Shown piece after piece: positions 18,428 through 26,627 of a stretch of 64,000 nucleotides of DNA. Numbering within the stretch: position 1 is the stretch's first letter; every line of letters begins with the position of its first letter. The notes beneath the pieces were generated by a model, which saw only the letters and a list, made by a program, of their open reading frames with translations, made no database searches and was not told where the DNA came from. The stretch is from JBCBJX01 sp964342855 (GTDB lineage: Bacteria; Pseudomonadota; Alphaproteobacteria; Caulobacterales; Parvularculaceae): contig CAYFIB010000002.1 of NCBI GenBank assembly GCA_964342855.1, positions 62,001-126,000 of the forward strand, written 5' to 3'. Position numbers and translations under genes: made by a program.

Positions 18428-20395
18428 ATGAAGTTGAAGGAGTACCGAGTCCGCGAGTTCCGTAGCATCTGGGATAGCGGGCCTATTGAGGTCGACGATC
18501 AGGCCACTTGCTTCGTGGGAAAAAACGAAGCGGGCAAGACCACCGTCCTGACAGCACTCTATCGCACCAACCCGATTCGGGGGAGCGATGCCGTATTTGA
18601 TGAGACATACGATTATCCGAAGCGCGAGGTTGAGGACTACCGCTTCGCTGTAGATAATGGTGATCGTGAAGAGGCAGTGGTAGTTGAGTGCACCTACGAA
18701 ATGGAGGAAGCCGACCTAACCGTTGTTAAAGATGTCTTTGGTCCTAATGTTCTCAAGGGGAAGACTTTCAAGCGTTCAACGTACTACGGTGAATCGAACG
18801 GGAAATACGTTCTCACATGCGACGATGATGCAGCGCGTAAGCACCTTGCCAGCAACCCGGCGCTTTCCGATGACCTTCGCTCTGCCTTGGGAGCCGCGGG
18901 ATCTTGGCAGAACTTTGAATCCGCGCTTGAAGATGCAGAAGCGACTGACGCCGTTAATGCTTTAAAGGAGCTGGTGGGCAACGTCCGCAAGAATAAGCTT
19001 AGCCACTACATTTTTAACAATTTGATTTGGCCCCGCGCGCCGAAGTTCTTGTATTTCGACGAGTACTACCAGATGGAGGGGCAGGCCAACCTCAACGCCC
19101 TCATCACGCGCGAGGATAATGATCAGCTTCTTGACTCGGACTATCCACTCATCGGCCTCATCAACCTTGCGCGCCTTGACCATCGCAATCTGGTAGCCAC
19201 TAACAATACAGTAGAATTGAAGAACAAGCTTCAAGGCGCTGGAAACCACCTGACTCAGCGCATCGTAAAGTACTGGTCCCAGAACAGACACATTCAGATG
19301 CGCTTCGACGTCCGTGACGCCAAAGCTGGCGACCCAGAGGGGATGCAGCAGGGTGTCAACGTCTGGGGCGAGGTGTACGACTCTGTGCATTGGGCGACCA
19401 CACCACTGAACAATCGCTCGCGGGGGTTCGTGTGGTTTTTCTCGTTCCTAGCTTGGTACGAGGATGTGAAGCGCCAAGGGCAGAACGTCATCCTGCTGCT
19501 GGACGAGCCCGGACTTTCGCTACACGGGCGTGCGCAGGCCGACCTGCTGCGCTACTTCGACTTAGAACTCTCCGGTCACCAGCTCCTCTACACCACGCAT
19601 TCACCGTTCATGATCGACCCTAAGAAGTTCGAGCAGGTTCGCATTGTGCAGGACTTGGGCATCGACGCGCCCGAACCGCTGCCCAAGGAAAGGGACGGCA
19701 CCAAGGTTCTGGCAAACGTATTCGATGCCACGGATGATAGCCTTTTCCCTCTGCAAGGCGCATTGGGCTATGAGATTCAGCAGACGCTCTTTGTCGGACC
19801 AAATTCGCTCATCGTTGAGGGCGTCGCTGACATGCTGTACCTCCGCGCGGTGTCTGGCGAACTTGAACGCGAGGGCCGTATAGGGCTTTCCGAGGATTGG
19901 GTCATCACCCCGGTGGGTGGAAGCGGGAAGGTCCCCACATTCGTGGCCTTGCTCGGCTCGCAGAAGGGCATGAACATCGCCACGCTGCTAGACATTCAGA
20001 ACAGCGATAGGCAGCTCATCCAAGACCTCTACAAGAAGAAACTGCTCACCAAGAAGCAAGTTTCGACCTACGCGGACTTTACCGGTACCACGGAGGCGGA
20101 CGTGGAGGACATGTTCGACCGTGCCTTCTATATTGATCTGGTGAATGAGGAGTTCGCTAGGCAAATGCCTGAGAAGATCACAGAGACCAAGCTCAATGTG
20201 AAGGAGCCTCGCACCCTCCGGGCCATCGAGGCGTGGTTGGCTGACAATCCGATGAATTCCGGCACGTTCGGGCACTACCGTCCCGCACGTTACTTCACCG
20301 AGTATCTCTCCGAACTGTGGCCCACGGTGTCAAACGAGACGAAAGATCGATTTGAGGATGCTTTCAAGCACCTCAACGGGCTTCTGCATTCGTAA
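18428..20395 (+). CDS. OLD-family ATPase with TOPRIM nuclease domain, 655 aa
   Basis: The N-terminal ABC-type ATPase has Walker A GKNEAGKTT at about residues 34-42, and its later half has LLLDEPGLSLHG (Walker B/D-loop, about 358-369) and YTTHSPFM (H-loop, about 389-396). The C-terminal part has a TOPRIM-like start SLIVEGVADMLYL (about 460-472, catalytic Glu) and VGGSGK further on. This is the layout of OLD (overcoming lysogenization defect) nucleases, many of which act in phage defence, alone or with a partner. The start was taken at 18428 because MKLKEYRVREFRSI is the family N-terminus and has AGGATGGG upstream. DNA here is clearly less GC-rich than its flanks, so it appears to be a one-gene insert. 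No partner gene is adjacent. Confidence 0.8.
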   Translation: MKLKEYRVREFRSIWDSGPIEVDDQATCFVGKNEAGKTTVLTALYRTNPIRGSDAVFDETYDYPKREVEDYRFAVDNGDREEAVVVECTYEMEEADLTVVKDVFGPNVLKGKTFKRSTYYGESNGKYVLTCDDDAARKHLASNPALSDDLRSALGAAGSWQNFESALEDAEATDAVNALKELVGNVRKNKLSHYIFNNLIWPRAPKFLYFDEYYQMEGQANLNALITREDNDQLLDSDYPLIGLINLARLDHRNLVATNNTVELKNKLQGAGNHLTQRIVKYWSQNRHIQMRFDVRDAKAGDPEGMQQGVNVWGEVYDSVHWATTPLNNRSRGFVWFFSFLAWYEDVKRQGQNVILLLDEPGLSLHGRAQADLLRYFDLELSGHQLLYTTHSPFMIDPKKFEQVRIVQDLGIDAPEPLPKERDGTKVLANVFDATDDSLFPLQGALGYEIQQTLFVGPNSLIVEGVADMLYLRAVSGELEREGRIGLSEDWVITPVGGSGKVPTFVALLGSQKGMNIATLLDIQNSDRQLIQDLYKKKLLTKKQVSTYADFTGTTEADVEDMFDRAFYIDLVNEEFARQMPEKITETKLNVKEPRTLRAIEAWLADNPMNSGTFGHYRPARYFTEYLSELWPTVSNETKDRFEDAFKHLNGLLHS

Positions 20396-20582
20396 CCAAA
20401 ATATGTCGACCGCCGCTAAATTCGGACACTCTGTGCTCGGTTTATTAACGTACGCTCATCGGTGGCTCAGAGAACGTCTTCGCATCAGAAACGGAACACT
20501 CAAAATCTTGAAGAATGCGTTCTTCAGGTATTGCTACTGCGCCCGGTGAGCTAAAAGCAACGAGTATATTTAGACTAGAGTT

Positions 20583-22391
20583 TCACTCCCCACCCTCCAC
20601 CAACCCCGCCCCCTCGCGCCGCTTGTCCGCGCCCCATTGCGCGCCGTCCGTTCCCAGAACAAACCCGTTGACGCCGCTCGTCAAGCTGCGGGTCGTGACG
20701 GCGTACCCATAAGACTCCAGCGCCGCGACGGTTTCGGGCGGGGTTGCGCCTTCTTCGGCGAGGACGCCGCCGCGGGGGACGACGATGTTGGGGGCGTCGA
20801 TGGCGGCCTGCAGCGGCAGGCCCCAATCGGCCCAGGCGATGAGGGTTTTCGCCACATAGCCGATGATGGCGGGCCCCCCGGGGGAGCCGAAGGCGGCGAC
20901 GGGGGCGCCCGTTTCGCCGTCGAACACGATGACCGGCGACATGGAGGAGCGGGGGCGCTTGCGCGGGCCGACGGCGTTGGCGACGGGCTTGCCGTCCTTC
21001 ACGGGCAGGAACGAGAAATCCGTCAGCTGATTGTTGAGGATGAAGCCCGCGGCCATGGTGTGGCTGCCGAAGGCGAACTCCACCGTCGTCGTCATGGAGA
21101 TGACGTTGCCGTCCGCATCCTGAATGGAGAAATGGCTGGTCGAGGGCGGCTCGGGGCTCTCGTCCGCGCCGCGCTCGGGCGTGACGCCGCCCGCGAACTC
21201 CGCCGGGCGGCCGGCGGGAGCGCTCTCCATGGCGGCCTCCAGGGAGAGAAGCGTCGCGCGGTCCGCGCCATAGGCGGCGGACGCCATGCCGTCGACGATG
21301 GCGTTGGAGGCCGCGCCTTCGCCGGACTGCTTGTCCGGGTCCGCGAGGTATAGCGCCCGGTCGGCGTAGGCGAGGCGGCTCGCCTCCATGATCAGCTTCC
21401 AGCCCTCCGGGTCGGTCGGTCCGTACTGGGAGAGATCGAAGTTTTCGAGGATGGCGAGAATGTTGAGAAGGGTCGCGCCGCCGGAGGAGGGGGGCGTCAT
21501 GGAGCAGACCTGATAGACGCGGTAGCGCCCGCAGACGGGGGCGCGCTCCACCGGGGCGTAGGCGGCGAGGTCTTCGAGCGTCATCGCGCCCGGATTGTCC
21601 GCCCCCGTGACGGCGGCGACGATGGCCTCGGCGATCTCGCCTTCATAAAAGGCCTCCGGCCCGCCTTCGGCGATGATCTGGAGGGTTCGGGCGTAGGCGG
21701 GGTTTTTGAGGAGGGTTCCCTCCGGCTTCGGCGTTCCGTCTTCGTTGTAGAAGTACGCCGCGGCGGCGGGCTCCTGCTTCAGCCGCGGCACGGTGGCGAT
21801 GAGGCCGGCGAGGCGGGGGGAGATGATGAAGCCCTCTTCGGCGAGTTTGCGGGCGGGATCGAACAGGTCCGCCCACGGAATCTTGCCATAGCGCGCATGC
21901 GCTTCGCCCAGCATGGCGACGGCGCCCGGGACGCCTACGGAGCGTCCGCCGACGACGGCGTCGTAAAAGCCCATCGGCGTTCCGTCCTCTTTCAAGAAGA
22001 GATCCGGCCCCGCGGCGGCGGGCGCGAACTCCCGCCCGTCGAAGGTGGTGAGATTTTTTGTCCCCGCATCCCAGCGCAGCATGAACGCCCCGCCGCCGAG
22101 ACCGGAGGACTGGGGTTCGACCAGCCCCAGAACCGCCTGCACCGCGACGGCCGCATCGACCGCCGACCCGCCCCGACGAAGCATTTCCATGCCCGCCTCC
22201 GCCGCGCGGATATCCGCGGCGACGACCACGCGATCATGTGCGTTTTCGTGCTCGGGAAGCGCGGGGTTTTGCGCGCCGGCGCTTCGAAAAGCGTCATCTG
22301 CGCTCGCGGCGCGCTCGCCGTTCGCATCGGGTTCGGCGCCGCAGGAAACCGCGAAAATGAGGGCGGGGATAAAAATCGCGCGGATGTTCAT
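20583..22391 (-). CDS. ggt: Gamma-glutamyltransferase, lipoprotein, 602 aa
   Basis: Ntn-hydrolase that cleaves gamma-glutamyl bonds of glutathione. The N-terminus has a lipobox-like FAVSCG. Family landmarks in order: MLRRGGSAVDAAVAVQAVLGLVEP (about 69-92, split here), SGLGGGAFML, then the autoprocessing threonine within PPSTSHFSIQDADGN (about 410), which becomes the N-terminal nucleophile of the small subunit, and the small-subunit block SMTTTVEFAFGSHTMAAGF. RPRSSMSPVIVFD and a late GG-containing glycine loop follow. Length is normal. It likely works in the periplasm or on the inner membrane surface. Confidence 0.88.
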   Translation of the reverse strand: MNIRAIFIPALIFAVSCGAEPDANGERAASADDAFRSAGAQNPALPEHENAHDRVVVAADIRAAEAGMEMLRRGGSAVDAAVAVQAVLGLVEPQSSGLGGGAFMLRWDAGTKNLTTFDGREFAPAAAGPDLFLKEDGTPMGFYDAVVGGRSVGVPGAVAMLGEAHARYGKIPWADLFDPARKLAEEGFIISPRLAGLIATVPRLKQEPAAAAYFYNEDGTPKPEGTLLKNPAYARTLQIIAEGGPEAFYEGEIAEAIVAAVTGADNPGAMTLEDLAAYAPVERAPVCGRYRVYQVCSMTPPSSGGATLLNILAILENFDLSQYGPTDPEGWKLIMEASRLAYADRALYLADPDKQSGEGAASNAIVDGMASAAYGADRATLLSLEAAMESAPAGRPAEFAGGVTPERGADESPEPPSTSHFSIQDADGNVISMTTTVEFAFGSHTMAAGFILNNQLTDFSFLPVKDGKPVANAVGPRKRPRSSMSPVIVFDGETGAPVAAFGSPGGPAIIGYVAKTLIAWADWGLPLQAAIDAPNIVVPRGGVLAEEGATPPETVAALESYGYAVTTRSLTSGVNGFVLGTDGAQWGADKRREGAGLVEGGE

Positions 22392-22491
22392 GGCGCGGCG
22401 GCTCCTTCGGTGTAGCGTCCGGGCGTCCTTCTTATCCGCCTCGCGGCGCCGCGGAAACGCTTTCGCGCCGTTCGGTTTTCACGAGAGCGCC

Positions 22492-23508
22492 ATGACCCCG
22501 ACGCCCGGCCCGCGTAACAGCCTTACCGATATCTCCGGCCTTAGGGTCGGTTGCGCCGAGGACGCCGCCGCGCGGACCGGGGTGACGGTGATTTATCCAG
22601 AAAAATCAGCGGTTTGCGCCGTCGATGTCCGCGGCGGCGGGCCGGGGACGCGGGAGACGGACGCCCTCTCCCCGGAGACCCTGGTGGACCGGATCGACGC
22701 CCTCGTCCTCGCCGGCGGCTCGGTCTACGGCCTCGCCGCAGCGGACGCCGTGGCGGCGGAACTGGGCGCCCGGGGGCGGGGGTTTTCGCTGGTGGCGCGG
22801 GACGGCGTGCCGGTCTCGCCCATCGTCCCGGCGGCGATCCTCTATGATCTCGCGAACGGCGGGGACAAGGCCTGGGGCGCGGCGCCGCCTTATCGGGCGC
22901 TTGGCCGTCAAGCCCTTGAAAATGTTTCTGAAAACATCCCCCTCGGCGACGCGGGAGCCGGCTGCGGCGCCATGGCCGGCGCCCTCAAAGGCGGGCAGGG
23001 AACGGCGTCGATAACGTTATCCAACGGCGGAAACGTCGCGGCGCTCGCGGCGGTGAACAGCTTCGGCTCGGTCCTCATGCCGGGGACAAACTGCTTCTGG
23101 GCCTGGCCGTTCGAGATCGACGGCGAGTTCGGCGGCGTCCGTCCGGAGAAAGATATCCCCTCCGCCGCCGGGCTGCCGGACGACACCAAGTTCGGGGCGC
23201 GCCCGCGCGAGAACACCACCATCGCGTGCGTCGCGACGGATTTTATCCTCACCCCCGCCGAAGCCCGCCGCGTCGCCATCATGGCTCAGGACGGGCTTTC
23301 GCGCGCCATCCGCCCCGTTCACGCGCCGACGGACGGGGATGTCGTTTTCGCCTTGTCCACGGGCGAAAAACCCCTGCCGGAGCCGGGATTGCTCTCCATC
23401 ATGGAGATCGGCTCCGCCGCCGCGGACTGCCTCGCCCGGGCCGTCGCGAGGGGCGTTTTCGAAGCGGGAGCCGCAGGATACGGGACGGCGTACCGGGCGG
23501 GGATATGA
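22492..23508 (+). CDS. P1 family peptidase (DmpA/L-aminopeptidase type), 338 aa
   Basis: The blocks NSLTDISGLRVGCAED (about 8-23), DVRGGGPGTRETDAL (about 44-58), VLAGGSVYGLAAADAVA (about 71-87) and the central GDAGAGCGAMAG (about 151-162) belong to the S58/DmpA-like Ntn hydrolases. These process themselves and release N-terminal residues from peptides or amides. The candidate processing region is around LAAVNSFGSVLMPG (about 189-202). The start at 22492 fits the family N-terminus; the long frame from 22045 is antisense to ggt and was not used. It is divergent from ggt, so a shared role in amide or peptide turnover is possible. Confidence 0.82.
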   Translation: MTPTPGPRNSLTDISGLRVGCAEDAAARTGVTVIYPEKSAVCAVDVRGGGPGTRETDALSPETLVDRIDALVLAGGSVYGLAAADAVAAELGARGRGFSLVARDGVPVSPIVPAAILYDLANGGDKAWGAAPPYRALGRQALENVSENIPLGDAGAGCGAMAGALKGGQGTASITLSNGGNVAALAAVNSFGSVLMPGTNCFWAWPFEIDGEFGGVRPEKDIPSAAGLPDDTKFGARPRENTTIACVATDFILTPAEARRVAIMAQDGLSRAIRPVHAPTDGDVVFALSTGEKPLPEPGLLSIMEIGSAAADCLARAVARGVFEAGAAGYGTAYRAGI

Positions 23509-23566
23509 TCGCCCTTGCATCGTCGCGCCCGATCAGGTTTAACCCCGCTTCCGCCTCGGCGGCAGC

Positions 23567-23643
23567 GCGCCCGTAGCTCAGCTGGATAGAGCACCAGACT
23601 ACGAATCTGGGGGTCAGGAGTTCGAATCTCTTCGGGCGCGCCA
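23567..23643 (+). tRNA. tRNA-Arg (anticodon ACG)
   Basis: A complete 77-nt cloverleaf with encoded CCA. The acceptor GCGCCCG pairs with CGGGCGC, the D-arm contains AGCTCAGCTGGATAGAGC, the anticodon loop is CTACGAA with ACG, and the T-arm is AGGAGTTCGAATCTCTT. The ACG anticodon (A34 edited to inosine by TadA) reads CGU, CGC and CGA. Confidence 0.97.
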
Positions 23644-23725
23644 TTTTCTCCAGCATTGCTTACTCAGTACGACAGGGCGTATGCAGAGCTTTTGCGTTCG
23701 CTCGACGTTCTGCAGCGCCGAAAAA

Positions 23726-23769
23726 GCGCCGCGACCGGGGCGTGGAGGCGCAAGGGTCGGTCGCGGCGC
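23726..23769. terminator. Strong GC hairpin after tRNA-Arg
   Basis: GCGCCGCGACC pairs with GGTCGCGGCGC, an 11-bp perfect stem with a loop of 22 bases. There is no T-run, so a classic intrinsic terminator is doubtful, but it lies between convergent transcripts (tRNA and the FG-GAP gene) where termination would be expected. Confidence 0.55.
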
Positions 23770-23864
23770 TGACGGCGAGTTGAGACGCATCTCGCCGTAT
23801 CGGAGCGGCGAGGGATCCGCCCCGCCGAAACTCACGCCCGCATCGGGCGAAGGAGGGAGCCGCG

Positions 23865-25904
23865 TCAGCGCAGTTCCGGGAAAACCGTGAGCAGATCGAT
23901 CTCGGTTCCGGATGCAATAGCGTCGGAAATCAGCCGACCTGTAATGAGATAGACTTCGCCGTTATCATCTTCTGCGCGGAACGCACCGATGAGGATATCC
24001 TCAAGGTCGTCGCCGTCCACATCCCCCGCTGACCGCACGATGGGCTCACTATTGAATTGATCGCTGCTGCGTGCGCCGATGATCCGTACGCCTTCGACGC
24101 TGGTTCCGAGGTTCGCGAGCTGCAGCTCTTTCGGCGCATCGAACTCGGTTCCGGATACAACGTAAACGACGCCTGACGGATCGCCGACCGAGCCCGATAT
24201 GTCAGCGGCGATGAGGATATCAAGGCGGCCGTCACCATTCACATCGGCGGCGCTGACATCGTCTCCCATATCGTCGACGTTCGGATCGGCGATCTGGGTG
24301 ACGCCAAGTCCGTTCGCTGCGGCGGTCGACAGATCGATGACGCCGGACTGCGCCTGACCGAAGGCCGCGGAACCAAAGATCACATATGATTCGCCGAAGC
24401 CGCCGCCGCCGATATTGTCGCCGATCAGAACATCATCAAAGCCGTCGTTGTTAAGATCGCCAAGGCCGGCGACGACCAGTTGCTGAACATCGAAATCATC
24501 CGCTGGCAGAAGCTGCACCGCCGCGCCGTCAGCGACAGCCGTGGTTAGGCTGATGACGCCGTCGCCGCCCGCAAGTCGCTCCGCGGCGATCGCCGACCCG
24601 AAAATGATGTGCGCGTGCCGCTCTCTAGACGCCCTGGACGCCCCTCGGGACACGAGGAGGATATCGGCGAAGCCGTCGCCGTCCACGTCGCCGACATTCG
24701 CCGCAGCATCACAGGTGTTGTTTTGGAAAGCCGGGTTTCCGTCGATGAAGACGCCCGTGTTCTGGGCGGGGAGACCGGCGAGATCGACTGCGCCGTTCGC
24801 GGCTGCGGCGTCGGCGGTCGTCTGCGAAAACACGACGACGGCGCGACCGACGGACAATCCCTCGCCAAGATTGGTACGCGGCGCGCAGATGAGGAAATCA
24901 TCGGCGCCGTCGCCATCGACATCGCCCAGCTCGGCGAGGACCTCGCCGATCGAGTTTTCGACGCCCGAGCTGAAATAGCGAACCCCCGGCACTGCCCCGC
25001 CGTCGCCGACGTCGCCTAGTTCGATGACGCCGTCTTCCGCATTCGGATCGAGTTCCGTCAGCAGGGTCGCCGCCGAGAGTAGATAGGCCTCGCCGTTGCC
25101 GTTCGCGTTGTCGGCGGCGACAACAAGGTCGTTCAGGCCGTCGCCGTCGACATCGGCGATGGGCGCGACGGCGACGCCGGCGTTGTCGTCAGCTGCGGCG
25201 CCGCGCAGCTGAACGACGTCGCCGACGCCGAGGTCCGCCAACTCCGCGATGGCGTTCGGCGTCGTGAAGAGGAAACGGCCCGGAATGAGGAACGCCGCGC
25301 CCTCGCGCGAGAATTCGGCGGCGATGCCGAACTGGGGCACGCCGAGAACGATTTCCGACCGTCCGTCGGCATCGATATCGCCGAGCGACGTCAGGGTTTC
25401 ACCAAGTTCATCCTCCTCGCCGCCGAGAAACATCAGCGCGCCGCGCTGTTCGAGCGCGGTGTCCTGAACATTCAGAATCTCCAGGGAAAAGTCCCGGGCG
25501 ACGGCGTTCGCGCCGTCGCTGGCGTTGATCGTGAACTCGTAGACATTGTCGCCGTTCGCGTCCGCCGGAAGTTCAAAATCGAATTCCCCGACGGTCCGCA
25601 GGATGGCGGGCGCGCCGCCGCCGTTCTGAACAAGCTCGAAAAACGCCGCATCCGGACCGCTGATCGAGGCGACCACGCTGTCGCCGTTCGGGTCGCTGAT
25701 GCTCAGCGCGAATTCAGCCGGCTGCGCGGCGCTCAGGGCGTCTTCTGCAATGGCCGGGTCGATGGCGAGGGCGACGACCGGCGCGCCGTTCGCGGGGGCG
25801 TCGTCGCCATAGCCGCCGGAGCACGCCGCGACCGCAAGGGCGCTCGCCCCGGCGATGAGGAGCGCGCGAACGGCGGTTGGTTGCTTTTTCAGGTCGTTCA
25901 ACAT
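23865..25904 (-). CDS. FG-GAP/VCBS-type repeat lipoprotein, 679 aa
   Basis: Lipoprotein signal with lipobox VAAC (near residue 28). After an N-terminal region with a cadherin-like Ca-binding stretch (ISDPNGDSVVASISG), the protein consists of about seven FG-GAP blades, each carrying an Asp-rich calcium loop such as DVDGDGLNDLVVAA, DVDGDGADDFLICAP and DLNNDGFDDVLIG. This builds an integrin-like beta-propeller on the cell surface, probably for adhesion or carbohydrate contact. The aspartates make the protein very acidic. Start is the ATG at 25904, giving a normal signal peptide. Confidence 0.85.
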   Translation of the reverse strand: MLNDLKKQPTAVRALLIAGASALAVAACSGGYGDDAPANGAPVVALAIDPAIAEDALSAAQPAEFALSISDPNGDSVVASISGPDAAFFELVQNGGGAPAILRTVGEFDFELPADANGDNVYEFTINASDGANAVARDFSLEILNVQDTALEQRGALMFLGGEEDELGETLTSLGDIDADGRSEIVLGVPQFGIAAEFSREGAAFLIPGRFLFTTPNAIAELADLGVGDVVQLRGAAADDNAGVAVAPIADVDGDGLNDLVVAADNANGNGEAYLLSAATLLTELDPNAEDGVIELGDVGDGGAVPGVRYFSSGVENSIGEVLAELGDVDGDGADDFLICAPRTNLGEGLSVGRAVVVFSQTTADAAAANGAVDLAGLPAQNTGVFIDGNPAFQNNTCDAAANVGDVDGDGFADILLVSRGASRASRERHAHIIFGSAIAAERLAGGDGVISLTTAVADGAAVQLLPADDFDVQQLVVAGLGDLNNDGFDDVLIGDNIGGGGFGESYVIFGSAAFGQAQSGVIDLSTAAANGLGVTQIADPNVDDMGDDVSAADVNGDGRLDILIAADISGSVGDPSGVVYVVSGTEFDAPKELQLANLGTSVEGVRIIGARSSDQFNSEPIVRSAGDVDGDDLEDILIGAFRAEDDNGEVYLITGRLISDAIASGTEIDLLTVFPELR

Positions 25905-26627
25905 CGGTTCGTCTCACTGTTTTGCGACGCGTCGCCGCGGTTTTTGTCGTTGCGGCCGCCTCCAGCGCCCGGGCGAAGAACCCGCCGCGGTCGCCAGGGG
26001 GAAGACAGGCGACGACCGCGGCGGGGCACGAACGAGAGATGCCGCCTCGTTCGTTCGGAGCGGCGGGGAGGGGAAGACAAACCCCGCCGAACACGGATGG
26101 ACCAGCGGGAGCGCCGGTCCGATGTCGCCTCCTCTCAAGCCGCGACGCGGCCTGAAGACAGGAGGCTGAAAACGGGGCGGGCTGCATTCCGCCGCCCGGG
26201 TATCCCGTTGGGTTCGACGGTTGGTCGCCGCCGCGCGCCAAAGGGTTCAAAAAAAATCTGGATCACATCGCTGAGGCGCATCGGGACGGAGCGTGGTCTC
26301 GCCGCGACCGCCGGGGGGAAGACAATCGACGGCCGCGGCGAGGTTCGAACGAGAGATGCCGCCTCGTTCGTTCCGTGCGGAGCGCCCATCTGCGAGAGGC
26401 GCGCCCGAACGCCATTCGATGCGAGATGTGACGACTCGGCGTGTGAGCGAGCGTTTGAAGTCGGACGGCGTTCGCCCGCCGCTGCGATGAAATAGCGTTT
26501 GAATCCGAAAATGGGACGGCTGCGCGGCGCGTCGGGAGGCCGTTCAGCGCATCTCGTTGGATCGAAAATTCACATTAATCATTGGTCACTAATGTCAGCC
26601 GTCGTTTACGGCTCGGGATTTCGGCGC
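25905..26627. repeat. 723-bp divergent intergenic region with a repeated two-hairpin module
   Basis: Hairpin A1 (arms 25984-25995 and 26008-26022) has the loop AGGGGGAAGACA, A2 (26062-26088) has AGGGGAAGACAAA, and A3 (26300-26340) has a GGGGGGAAGACAA loop. Hairpin B, arms CGAACGAG and CTCGTTCG with loop AGATGCCGC, occurs at 26029-26053 and again at 26346-26370; the 28 bases from 26029 and from 26346 are identical. So an A+B unit is present twice, 317 bases apart. Both flanking genes point away, so leaders of one or both may carry it. It could equally be a dispersed repeat family. Confidence 0.65.
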
